DNA from: Bacteroidetes bacterium UBA1947
GTDB lineage: Bacteria; Bacteroidota; Bacteroidia; Chitinophagales; Chitinophagaceae
Length of the DNA: 64,000 bases
Assembly: GCA_002336915.1 (NCBI GenBank)
Contig: DDET01000041.1
Span: 14,244 to 78,243 of the forward strand
Direction of reading: 5' to 3'
The translations under genes were made by a program, and so were the position numbers. Positions 36,066 to 44,169 of this stretch are shown here, one piece after another. The notes beneath the pieces were generated by a model, which did no database searches, was not told the origin of the DNA, and saw nothing but the letters and a program-made list of their open reading frames with translations. Position 1 is the stretch's first letter. Every line of letters begins with the position of its first letter.

Positions 36066-36698
36066 ATGAGCAGGGATCTTGATATACGCGTAGGCATTAT
36101 AGAAGACGATGAGACCATCCGCGAAGGTTATGCATACCTCATCGGGCAGACCGACGGTTATAAAGTGGTAGGGACCTACCCTTCTTTCGAGGAGGCTGCC
36201 AAAAAGCTGGTTCATGATGACCCCGATGTCATATTGCTGGACGTAGAGCTTCCCGGCATATCCGGCATAGATGCGATGCCTAAGATCAAGAAATTACTCC
36301 CTGAAACACATATTCTTATACTTACCGTTTACGAGCAGGAATTGCTCATATTCCGCGCATTGGGCAATGGGGCTGCAGGTTACCTCACCAAAAACACCCC
36401 ACCCGAAAAAATAATAAGTGCCATACATGAGGTGATGGAAGGTGGTGGCCCGATGAGCGCTCATATCGCTCGCATGGTCATTGGATCATTCCAGCGCAAC
36501 GAGCAATCGCCGCTTACACGTCGCGAGACCGAGATACTGGAACAAATAGCAACTGCCAAAAGCCGCAAGCGCATAGCACAGGAGTTATTCATAGACCTTG
36601 AAACTGTGAAATCACACATCAAGAATATCTACCACAAACTTAACGTGCATTCAAAGGCTGATGCTATCAAAACAGCCAAAGACAATAAATTCATCTAG
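36066..36698 (+). CDS. LuxR/NarL family response regulator
   Basis: A 210-aa regulator. The receiver domain has the acidic pair in IIEDDE, the phosphorylated Asp59 in VILLDVELPG, the Thr in ILTVYEQ and the Lys in GYLTKNTP. The C-terminal helix-turn-helix is of the LuxR/NarL type (LTRRETEILEQIA...ELFIDLETVKSHIKNIYHKL). The start at 36066 is chosen over an upstream frame start at 36027, because a -7 box overlaps the latter. It is the partner of the HisKA_3 kinase upstream. Target genes are unknown; the adjacent receptor at 30386 and the hydrolase at 36691 are candidates. The 3' end overlaps the convergent gene by 8 bp. Confidence 0.92.
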   Translation: MSRDLDIRVGIIEDDETIREGYAYLIGQTDGYKVVGTYPSFEEAAKKLVHDDPDVILLDVELPGISGIDAMPKIKKLLPETHILILTVYEQELLIFRALGNGAAGYLTKNTPPEKIISAIHEVMEGGGPMSAHIARMVIGSFQRNEQSPLTRRETEILEQIATAKSRKRIAQELFIDLETVKSHIKNIYHKLNVHSKADAIKTAKDNKFI

Positions 36699-37674
36699 AC
36701 AAGAAATCCAGCACATCCTTGTAAAACCGCTGTGGGATCTGCAGGTGAGGGATATGCCCCACACCCTTGTATTCAATTAGTCTGCAGTCTGGTATCCGTG
36801 CCGCGACCTTTTTTCCCAGTTCTTTATAATGGCCTAACTTATCTGTCACCCCCTTCGGTGCACCCCTTGCTATTTTTGTATGATCTTCCCTGCCCACTAT
36901 CAGCAATACAGGCACTTCTATATGTTTAAGTTCATAGATCACGGGCTGTGTAAAGATCATGTCATAGGTTAATGCACTCACCATTGCATATTGCTGAGCA
37001 CCCTTGCCCATTAATGGGCCGTACTGTATATCTGCCCATTTCCGGTACGCTTCTTTCCATTCCGGGTAATAGTCTTTCTGGTAATTTACCACTTTATCGT
37101 AGCTCGCATTTCGTTCCTCTTTGTACCATTCATCGATTTTTCTATACGGCACTCCTTTGCTCCGCCAGTCTTCCAGGCCAATAGGGTCTTCGAGCAGCAG
37201 CTTATCTACCCGCCCGGGATAGCTAAGCGTGAACCTTGCCCCCAACATCCCGCCTGTGGAATGAGCGATGATCGACACTTTATCAATGCTAAGCGTATCC
37301 AGTAATTGCCTGGTAAGTAAGGCCAGCAAGGAGAAACTATATTGCAGGGTCGGCTTTGAAGATTTTCCAAATCCCAGCGCATCAGGTGCTATCACCCGGT
37401 AGCCATCTTTTACCAGCACATTTATCACGCCTTCCCAATATGCAGCAGGGAAATTTTTACCGTGCATTAATACCACGGTTTGTCCGTTGCCTTGGTTTGG
37501 CTTTACATCCATATATGCTATTTCCACTGCCTGGCCCTGTACGGTAGTTTTCATATACGCAACCGGGTATGGATATTTGTATCCCTCCAGCCTTAAGCCC
37601 AGTTCCCTTGGCTGTGCTTGCCCAACCACGGCTGCCAGCACGAGGGTCAAAAAAGTAATTAGTGTGATTTTCAT
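36691..37674 (-). CDS. Secreted alpha/beta hydrolase
   Basis: A 327-aa alpha/beta-hydrolase-fold enzyme with a signal peptide (cleavage near GQAQ). Visible: oxyanion motif LMHGKNFPAAYW, nucleophile in AHSTGGM (Ser about 146; A-H-S-T-G instead of the usual G-x-S-x-G), acid in VGREDH, and final His in GVGHIPHLQ. The insert lid region about 170-250 is Trp/Tyr-rich. Esterase, haloalkane-dehalogenase-like or peptidase activity cannot be told apart. Its 3' end overlaps the response regulator gene tail-to-tail by 8 bp. Confidence 0.88.
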   Translation of the reverse strand: MKITLITFLTLVLAAVVGQAQPRELGLRLEGYKYPYPVAYMKTTVQGQAVEIAYMDVKPNQGNGQTVVLMHGKNFPAAYWEGVINVLVKDGYRVIAPDALGFGKSSKPTLQYSFSLLALLTRQLLDTLSIDKVSIIAHSTGGMLGARFTLSYPGRVDKLLLEDPIGLEDWRSKGVPYRKIDEWYKEERNASYDKVVNYQKDYYPEWKEAYRKWADIQYGPLMGKGAQQYAMVSALTYDMIFTQPVIYELKHIEVPVLLIVGREDHTKIARGAPKGVTDKLGHYKELGKKVAARIPDCRLIEYKGVGHIPHLQIPQRFYKDVLDFLSR

Positions 37675-37730
37675 ATCCGGCGATCCAAAAAAATCAAGCC
37701 GCCATAGATAAGATTAATAGCCTGCCGGGC

Positions 37731-39107
37731 ATGCTTTTACTATTTTGTGTGGGTAAACTACTTTTTTTGAGCACTCCCGCAACAGATCTTAAACTGGAAA
37801 GAGGCCTTTCCCTAACGCAGGCTACTGCTATCAATATGATTGATATGGTAGGCATAGGCCCTTTTGTTACCATTCCGCTCATCGTAGGCTTTATGAAAGG
37901 CCCGCTTTGCATACTGGCATGGCTGCTAGGTGCCTTGCTCGCTTATATGGATGGCATGGTCTGGGCCGAAATGGGTGCCAAATGGCCTGAAGCCGGCGGC
38001 AGCTATGTATTCCTTCAAAAGCTCTTTGGCAAAAAGGGCAGGCTCATGGCCTTTCTATTCACCTGGCAAACCAGTATCCAGGCTCCATTGGTAATAGCCA
38101 GCGGTGCCATCGGCTTTGCTCAATACCTCACCTTTTTAATACCACTTGGCAACATACAGAAAAAAATGGTAAGCGGTGGCCTTGTTATGCTCCTGGTCGC
38201 ATTGCTATACCGAAATATCAAAAGCGTTGGCAGGATATCCGTTGTATTCGGCGTATTGACAGGCGGCACTATACTGTGGCTCATTCTTTCCGGCATTCCC
38301 CACTTTAATGCAGCGCAGGCCTTCGATTTTCACAGCAGCGGCTGGGATTTTAGTACCCTCTTTTACGTGGCCTTGGGACAGGCTTCTTTAAAGGCGGTAT
38401 ATTCTTACCTGGGCTATTACAATGTCTGTCATCTTGGAGCCGAGATTAAACACCCCGCCCGCAATATCCCACGCAGCATTTTCATTTCTATTACTATTAT
38501 TGCAGTACTATACCTTGGCATGCAGTCTGTTATCGTTGGCGTGTTGCCCTGGCAGGAGGTAGCCGCTTCCGAGTTTATAGTGAGCACTTATTTCCAGCAT
38601 ATATATGGGCATCTCGCAGGGCAGGTAGCCACGGTTCTAATTCTCTGCATTGCTATTGCTTCCCTTTTCTCGGTAATACTGGGTTATTCGCGGGTACCCT
38701 ATGCAGCTGCTCAGAACGGTGATTTCTTTCCCGCATTTGGCAGGCTGCATCCTAAGTACAAATTTCCGCATGTCTCCCTGCTGGCCCTCGGCGGTGTCGC
38801 TTTTGTCTTCAGTTTGCTCTTCAAGCTCAAAGACGTTATAACTGCCATAATCGTTATGCGCATACTCATACAGTTTGTTTCGCAGGCTGTGGGCGTTATT
38901 GCCTGGCACTATACTCGCAAGGACGATGTGCGGCCTTTCCGTATGCCATTATTCCCTATACCGGCCATTATCTCTATAATTATCTGGCTTTTCATTCTTT
39001 TCACAAGCAAACTTCCTTTTATATTAGGGGCCTTTGGTATTATCGCTTCCGGCATACTATTGTTCTTTGTAAAAGAGGCACTTTACCCACGTCGGGAAAT
39101 ACCTTAG
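37731..39107 (+). CDS. APC family amino acid permease
   Basis: A 458-aa polytopic protein with about twelve hydrophobic helices. The N-terminal ERGLSLTQATAINMIDMVGIGPFVTIP motif matches the unwound helix-1 substrate site of amino acid/polyamine/organocation (APC) transporters, and the following helices (EMGAKWPEAGGSYVFL) are typical of this superfamily. Substrate unknown. The first ~15 residues before ERGLS are hydrophobic and may be an overlong start. It stands alone. Confidence 0.88.
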   Translation: MLLLFCVGKLLFLSTPATDLKLERGLSLTQATAINMIDMVGIGPFVTIPLIVGFMKGPLCILAWLLGALLAYMDGMVWAEMGAKWPEAGGSYVFLQKLFGKKGRLMAFLFTWQTSIQAPLVIASGAIGFAQYLTFLIPLGNIQKKMVSGGLVMLLVALLYRNIKSVGRISVVFGVLTGGTILWLILSGIPHFNAAQAFDFHSSGWDFSTLFYVALGQASLKAVYSYLGYYNVCHLGAEIKHPARNIPRSIFISITIIAVLYLGMQSVIVGVLPWQEVAASEFIVSTYFQHIYGHLAGQVATVLILCIAIASLFSVILGYSRVPYAAAQNGDFFPAFGRLHPKYKFPHVSLLALGGVAFVFSLLFKLKDVITAIIVMRILIQFVSQAVGVIAWHYTRKDDVRPFRMPLFPIPAIISIIIWLFILFTSKLPFILGAFGIIASGILLFFVKEALYPRREIP

Positions 39108-39283
39108 CCGGCTTATTTCCATATCTTGTTTTTTTGTAGTAAAATTGCATAGGGGAATCTCTTGCTGTTTATTGTTTTGTGCCGGCTTTATTTTCATAAA
39201 TGCTTAAAGCCATCATGTTTTAAGATTTCCCCTACCGGGGCTAAGACCATTATTTTGGAAATGCTAATAACTTTTTATCATAC

Positions 39284-39616
39284 ATGCGCACGGTTCTACT
39301 AGTACTTGCAGCCGGTTTATCAGTAGCCCTTTACAGGATGCTTAGCCGTGGTGGCAAAACTTTCACCTACGGGCGCACACAAACTATCTCTTTCCTTACA
39401 GACGGCTCCGAGCATGTCATCCAGGGGTCCGAAACAGGTTCCATAATTATCACCAGCAAAACTGTACTTATAGACGGCCTCGTTTATGTTCATAAACCTT
39501 CCGACAATGAGCAATTGCAGGCTATACTGGATTATGATGAAACAGGACTACGCAGCATTCGTGTTATGCTCAATAACGGCGAGAAGCAATACTTCGTAGA
39601 CAAGAACGGCAAATAA
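39284..39616 (+). CDS. Small secreted or membrane-anchored protein
   Basis: A 110-aa protein with an N-terminal hydrophobic segment (VLLVLAAGLSVALY), then a soluble, beta-rich part (YGRTQTISFLTDGSEH, GSIIITSKTVLIDGLVYV) with no motif I recognise. It may be membrane-anchored or exported. It is convergent with the NHL-repeat gene 11 bp away. Confidence 0.55.
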   Translation: MRTVLLVLAAGLSVALYRMLSRGGKTFTYGRTQTISFLTDGSEHVIQGSETGSIIITSKTVLIDGLVYVHKPSDNEQLQAILDYDETGLRSIRVMLNNGEKQYFVDKNGK

Positions 39617-39627
39617 CAGGTACACGT

Positions 39628-40959
39628 TTATTGCACCTCTACTTTTTCATGCCATACTGCATTTGCTACCATAACGCTTAGTATATAAATTCCGTTTGGC
39701 AGGTCGCTCTCTATTTGTACGACACCTTTATCAGCAACTGTAATTTCTTTCACGGTCATTCCCCCCATGCTACTTATAACCACACTTACCTCGCCTCCTT
39801 TATACTCAGGCACTATCAAAGTGAAACATCCCCTGCTCGGGTTCGGGTAGATACCTATACCTGCTTTTCTTATTATTTCTCTTACCCCACTCGGGTTGGT
39901 TATACGCCTTATTCTGTGGTTTTCATAATCAGCTATACATAAGTTGTTATTAATATCTACTGCAACTCCATAAGGAAAGTGCAACTCAGCCGCAATTGCA
40001 GCTCCTCCATCCCCGGAGTAGCCGGCGGTACCGTCACCGGCCACAGTTGTAATAATGCCTGCAGTATTTATCATCCGCACCCGGTTATTCCAGCCGTCCC
40101 CAATATATATCCGGTCCATATTGTCTGTCGCCACAGATATTGGTTCATCTAATTGTGCTGCAATTGCGGGGCCGTTATCACCACTATAGCCACTGGCTCC
40201 CGTACCGGCGATGGTGCTAATGGTGCCTGCGTTATCTATCTTCCTTATGCGTTCATTGTCGACATCTGCTATTAGGATATTACCATGGCTGTCAAAGCAA
40301 ATATTCGCCGGGTTATTCAGTTGTGCAGCTGTCGCCCATCCACCATCACCACTGTAGCCCGCTGTGCCCGTACCCGCAATGGTTGTAATGATTCCCGCAC
40401 TATTTATTTTGCGGATCCTGTGATTCGCCTGGTCCGTTATGTATACATTACCATCTGCATCTACGGCCACACCCCGTGGCGCATTTAACTCTGCCAGGTT
40501 TGCAAGGCCGCCATCTCCGCTATATGCCGCATTGCCCATGCCTGCTATGGTACTGATGATTCCCGAACTGTTTACTTTTCGTACGCGGTTGTTGTTCTTA
40601 TCAACTATGTACACATTGCCTGCCAGGTCGGCAGCAACTCCTATCGGGTCATTAAGGTCCGCACTCGTAGCCTGTATATTATCGCCGTTATACCCCGCAT
40701 TACCTGTACCAGCTATGGTGCTTATGATGCCGCTCGAACTGATCATGCGGATCCGTCCGTTTCCCCTGTCGGCTATATAGATATTGCCGGCATTATCAGT
40801 GCAAAGGTTAAAGGGATGGTCCAGCTGTCCCAGAACTGCATTGTTGCCATCACCTGCGAAGCCGGCAGTACTCCCGGCAATTGTGTTTATTGTTTGCGCC
40901 TGCATTTTCATGGATATGCAGCAGCTTATCAAAGCAAAAACGTGGACATACTTTCTCAT
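39628..40959 (-). CDS. NHL-repeat protein with T9SS type A tail
   Basis: A 443-aa secreted protein. Signal peptide about 1-22; six NHL-type propeller repeats of about 56 residues from 23 to 350, each with STIAGTG-x-AGYSGD, A-x-LN-x-P-x-GVAVD and NVYIAD-x-x-N-x-RIRKI; then a type A sorting domain (IGIYPNPSRG...DLPNGIYILSVMV) that targets it to T9SS. The repeats are strikingly similar to each other, suggesting recent internal duplication. A six-bladed propeller is the inferred fold; ligand unknown. The start at 40959 is preferred to one five codons upstream. Confidence 0.88.
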   Translation of the reverse strand: MRKYVHVFALISCCISMKMQAQTINTIAGSTAGFAGDGNNAVLGQLDHPFNLCTDNAGNIYIADRGNGRIRMISSSGIISTIAGTGNAGYNGDNIQATSADLNDPIGVAADLAGNVYIVDKNNNRVRKVNSSGIISTIAGMGNAAYSGDGGLANLAELNAPRGVAVDADGNVYITDQANHRIRKINSAGIITTIAGTGTAGYSGDGGWATAAQLNNPANICFDSHGNILIADVDNERIRKIDNAGTISTIAGTGASGYSGDNGPAIAAQLDEPISVATDNMDRIYIGDGWNNRVRMINTAGIITTVAGDGTAGYSGDGGAAIAAELHFPYGVAVDINNNLCIADYENHRIRRITNPSGVREIIRKAGIGIYPNPSRGCFTLIVPEYKGGEVSVVISSMGGMTVKEITVADKGVVQIESDLPNGIYILSVMVANAVWHEKVEVQ

Positions 40960-41023
40960 AAACAGTTTTGTCAATTACCATAACAAGATATTCAATTAAA
41001 AATTGTGCAACATTCCTGCTAAC

Positions 41024-41055
41024 AAAAAGCAGGGGAAGCTTTTAGCTTCCCCTGC
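41024..41055 (-). terminator. Terminator of the T9SS cargo gene at 41077
   Basis: On the reverse strand GCAGGGGAAGCT, AAA, AGCTTCCCCTGC forms a perfect 12-bp stem, followed by TTTTTG. Confidence 0.85.
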
Positions 41056-41076
41056 AAATCACATATTAACAGACCT

Positions 41077-42543
41077 TTACTTTGCTATCTTTTGTACCTG
41101 TAGTGTTTCGGTCACGCCATTTTCGTGCACTACCTTAAGCGTATATAAGCCGCTGAGGGTGTTGCTGATGTCGAGATCTATATTATTACTTCCTTCACCT
41201 ACTGTTTTATTCCAACTGTATACCACTTTACCATTCGCATCTATCAGCGACAGTTGTAACTGCTCATTGTTTGCAGTAATACATCTTACCGTTATCGATG
41301 TACCGCTTACAGGATTAGGGAATACACTGGTGGCAGTCAGCGCCGACCCGCAACCGGATACTATGGTCTTTACTTCACTATATTTTTGTCGACCGTCAAT
41401 GCCCTTATAGGCCAGGCGATAGTAATGCCTGCTGTTATCATTTGTAGCCTGCGTATAGTTTATTTCACCACTCTCACTAAGCTTCCAGGTTTTTAGCTGT
41501 TCAAAATTCTTTCCATCGGCACTGTGTTGCAGTGCAGCATACACCATATCGTGAGAAACGTTGAAAGAAGCAGTTACTATGTTGCTGCAGCTGCCTTGCT
41601 TAACTGTAAAACTGTTAAGCGCAATATCCAGTGGCCCGAATACATCATACTGCAGCACAGCCCTTATCATATATGCTTTTTGGAAACTTGGCCCGAAATC
41701 TTCATTATGTGCCCATCCCGGTATCGGACTTGTTGGCCAGTCCACCCAGGTCTTTCCCAGGGTAAATTTGCTATTGGTCAATCCAACCGCAAGTGTGCTG
41801 TCAAACTCAATCGCTGTAAATGCATACCTGCCTGCGGGCAACATTACCGGTCCACCGTGCATCATCACGTTATATTCCCTTGCAGAATCGTCCGGGTACA
41901 GCAATGTATCTGTTGTGGCCACAATGGTATCCGGCATTCCGGAGGTTGAATCTATGTTCCATATACATAAGGCATATCGCTCACCTGTATACCCCCGGGC
42001 CACTTGCAGGATGATGCTTTTTATAGTCGCCGAATCAAAAAACTCAAACTCATTTCCCAGGTACCCGCCATTACCTGCGCCTATCCCCAGCGAGCCGACC
42101 AATGTATCATTATCCCGGGCATATATTGTGTCTATTATATGTTGGAATTGGTAAACAGTATCATTCAGCGGCAGAAGGTCACTCTCTGCCTGCAAATGAT
42201 AATATTTGATCGTGAACATCCCGGTATCCTGGGGCTTCCAGTTGCCTGCTGTGAATGTATCTGTTGCTAATATAGGTAGGCTATCCAGCACCGGGCTGGT
42301 ATATAGCCCCACTTGCACTCCGTTCGCATCCAGTACCTTTACTTGCAGCATCACATCATGTATAGTACCCAGCCCGCTGTTGGCGATCACTCCTCGCAAA
42401 GGCAGGGGGGCCGCCTGCGTCAATGGTATCTCTGTATATTGTGATATGATATCTGTACTGCTTACAGATGCATCATAAACTATCTGCGCCTCAGACCCAT
42501 ATGCAAAACACAGTAAGCCGGCTAATAGTAAGGATCTTTTCAT
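41077..42543 (-). CDS. Secreted protein with T9SS type A sorting domain
   Basis: A 488-aa exported protein: signal peptide about 1-20 (GSEAQ), a mostly beta-strand body of about 380 residues with no recognised catalytic motif, including a GRYAFTAIEFD-type segment near 230, and a C-terminal sorting domain (VFPNPVSGTSI...LSGLYTLKVVHE). The body looks like a series of adhesive or immunoglobulin-like domains. Function unknown. The ATG at 42543 was chosen because the upstream frame adds 15 residues ahead of an otherwise standard signal peptide. Confidence 0.8.
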   Translation of the reverse strand: MKRSLLLAGLLCFAYGSEAQIVYDASVSSTDIISQYTEIPLTQAAPLPLRGVIANSGLGTIHDVMLQVKVLDANGVQVGLYTSPVLDSLPILATDTFTAGNWKPQDTGMFTIKYYHLQAESDLLPLNDTVYQFQHIIDTIYARDNDTLVGSLGIGAGNGGYLGNEFEFFDSATIKSIILQVARGYTGERYALCIWNIDSTSGMPDTIVATTDTLLYPDDSAREYNVMMHGGPVMLPAGRYAFTAIEFDSTLAVGLTNSKFTLGKTWVDWPTSPIPGWAHNEDFGPSFQKAYMIRAVLQYDVFGPLDIALNSFTVKQGSCSNIVTASFNVSHDMVYAALQHSADGKNFEQLKTWKLSESGEINYTQATNDNSRHYYRLAYKGIDGRQKYSEVKTIVSGCGSALTATSVFPNPVSGTSITVRCITANNEQLQLSLIDANGKVVYSWNKTVGEGSNNIDLDISNTLSGLYTLKVVHENGVTETLQVQKIAK

Positions 42544-42609
42544 GATAATAACATTTTTTGATTGATCCTTTACCCTCAAAAAAATCATGCCTCTGTAGAC
42601 GAATAGAGA

Positions 42610-43497
42610 TTACTTAATTATCATCGACCGCATCGATATTGATCCCATTTCAAACTGGTCGTTAAAGAAATTTACTTCTTCTCCTTTTTGCTTCATCCCC
42701 AGAGTATAGAAAATGGGCAATAAATGGTCGTAAGTAGGATGGGCCATTGCTGCGGTATTGCCAAGCTTTTTTTGATAATCCAGGATAGACGCTGTATCAC
42801 CTGCCTTTATCCATTCTGTGAACCGGGTATCAAATTCCTGCGCCCAGTCATACACTTCTGTGCCGCCGTTCCAGTTCACCTTGCCTAAATTATGCACCAG
42901 GTTGCCGCTGCCTATTATCAGCACACCTTTATCACGTAGCTTACGCAGTTGTTTGCCTATTTCATAGTGATATGCCGGCGGCTGGTAATAGTCAAGACTA
43001 AGCTGGAACACCGGTATATCCGCCGCAGGATACATCGGCATAAGCACACTCCATGTGCCATGGTCCAGCCCCCATTTATCATCACCTGCTACATGTGAGT
43101 AAGTAATAAGTTCTTTGGCAAGTGCAGCCATTTCAGGACTTCCCGGTGCAGGATATTGCGCATCGAACAGCTCTTTAGGAAAACCCCCAAAATCATGTAT
43201 CGTTTCAGGATGCGTATTGGTTGTCACCTTAGTACCCTTCGTTATCCAGTGCGCCGATATGGAAAGTATAGCCTGCGGCCTCGGTAGTTTCTTGCCCAGT
43301 TCCTGCCAGCTTTTATGCCATGCATTATCAGTTATCGCGTTCATCGGGTTGCCATGTCCTATGAACAATGCAGGCATGCGCTCTGCGGCATGCAAATTAT
43401 TTTCGAGCGCCTTTAGCGCAGATAGTGCGGACATATTTATGAGTTGTGACATGGCCAATACGCCACCCGCTTTTATAAATTTTCGACGTTGCATCAA
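42610..43497 (-). CDS. ygiD: LigB-family extradiol dioxygenase (4,5-DOPA dioxygenase type)
   Basis: A 295-aa enzyme of the YgiD/DODA family of class III extradiol dioxygenases. Metal-ligand motifs appear in order: PALFIGHGNP, SISAHWIT, GSGNLVHNLG and AHPTYDHLLP. Known members open 4,5-DOPA to seco-DOPA. Unusually, the N-terminus carries a RRKFIKAGG twin-arginine-like signal and a hydrophobic core, so this copy is probably exported by Tat, whereas the E. coli protein is cytoplasmic. Second Met (43494) is an alternative start. No betalain or catechol genes are adjacent. Confidence 0.88.
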   Translation of the reverse strand: MMQRRKFIKAGGVLAMSQLINMSALSALKALENNLHAAERMPALFIGHGNPMNAITDNAWHKSWQELGKKLPRPQAILSISAHWITKGTKVTTNTHPETIHDFGGFPKELFDAQYPAPGSPEMAALAKELITYSHVAGDDKWGLDHGTWSVLMPMYPAADIPVFQLSLDYYQPPAYHYEIGKQLRKLRDKGVLIIGSGNLVHNLGKVNWNGGTEVYDWAQEFDTRFTEWIKAGDTASILDYQKKLGNTAAMAHPTYDHLLPIFYTLGMKQKGEEVNFFNDQFEMGSISMRSMIIK

Positions 43498-43752
43498 CCA
43501 TGTTCTTATACTGCAAGTTACGCCATCAAAGCAGCCTTTGCCAAATCAAAAACGCAATGCTGCAATAACTCAAATTTACAATACATGTATATACATTCAA
43601 TTTAGTTTTTTAATTGGGCTTCTCTATGTGCAGGCCACAGAGTGGCCGCATGTTAATAGTCGGCAGGAGCTATGAAATCGCTAGTTCCATAGCAGCCGCA
43701 TGTACCCGCGCAGGGCCACTGTGTAATATCCAATGCTGTATATTGTGTACTA

Positions 43753-44136
43753 ATGCTTCACCTGCTCGATATACTGCTGAACATTATCCGCGCCTGCATC
43801 ATCCTCTTTTGCATTACGGGCTGGGCCTGGCGTCGCACACAGGTAGCCCATTTCATACTCATTGCCTTCATCTTTGCCTCATGGTTCATTCTTGGTATAT
43901 GCAAGGGCTGGGGCTACTGTCTCTTGACCGACCTTCACTGGCAGCTAAAAACGAAACTCGGTGAGCAAAACCTACCTAATTCCTTTATCAAGTATGCGGT
44001 TGATAAAATATCCGGCCGCGACATCGACGCATCGCTTATCGATAAGGTAGCTATCGCCTGCTTTCTCGCCGCCACTCTTTTTGCCATTATCAATTTCATC
44101 CGCTACCTCAAAAGGCAAAGGGCCGTCACGCATTAG
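43753..44136 (+). CDS. DUF2784 family membrane protein
   Basis: A 127-aa protein with three hydrophobic segments (about 5-25, 30-50, 100-120) and the DUF2784 signature WFILGICKGWGYCLLTDLHW, followed by a soluble NLPNSFIKYAVDKI segment. The family is uncharacterised; the WGYC and HW residues are its conserved core. The stop codon lies within the terminator stem. Upstream (43498-43752) no gene is visible; the 255-bp gap contains only short imperfect hairpins. Confidence 0.8.
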   Translation: MLHLLDILLNIIRACIILFCITGWAWRRTQVAHFILIAFIFASWFILGICKGWGYCLLTDLHWQLKTKLGEQNLPNSFIKYAVDKISGRDIDASLIDKVAIACFLAATLFAIINFIRYLKRQRAVTH

Positions 44137-44152
44137 CGGACAGCCCTTTTAT
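44117..44152. terminator. Terminator of the DUF2784 gene
   Basis: AAAGGGC-CGTC and GAC-AGCCCTTTT pair around the end of the reading frame, with a T-run after the stop; it also flanks the convergent esterase-like gene. Confidence 0.55.
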
Positions 44153-44169
44153 GAAGTATTTGCCCATGC

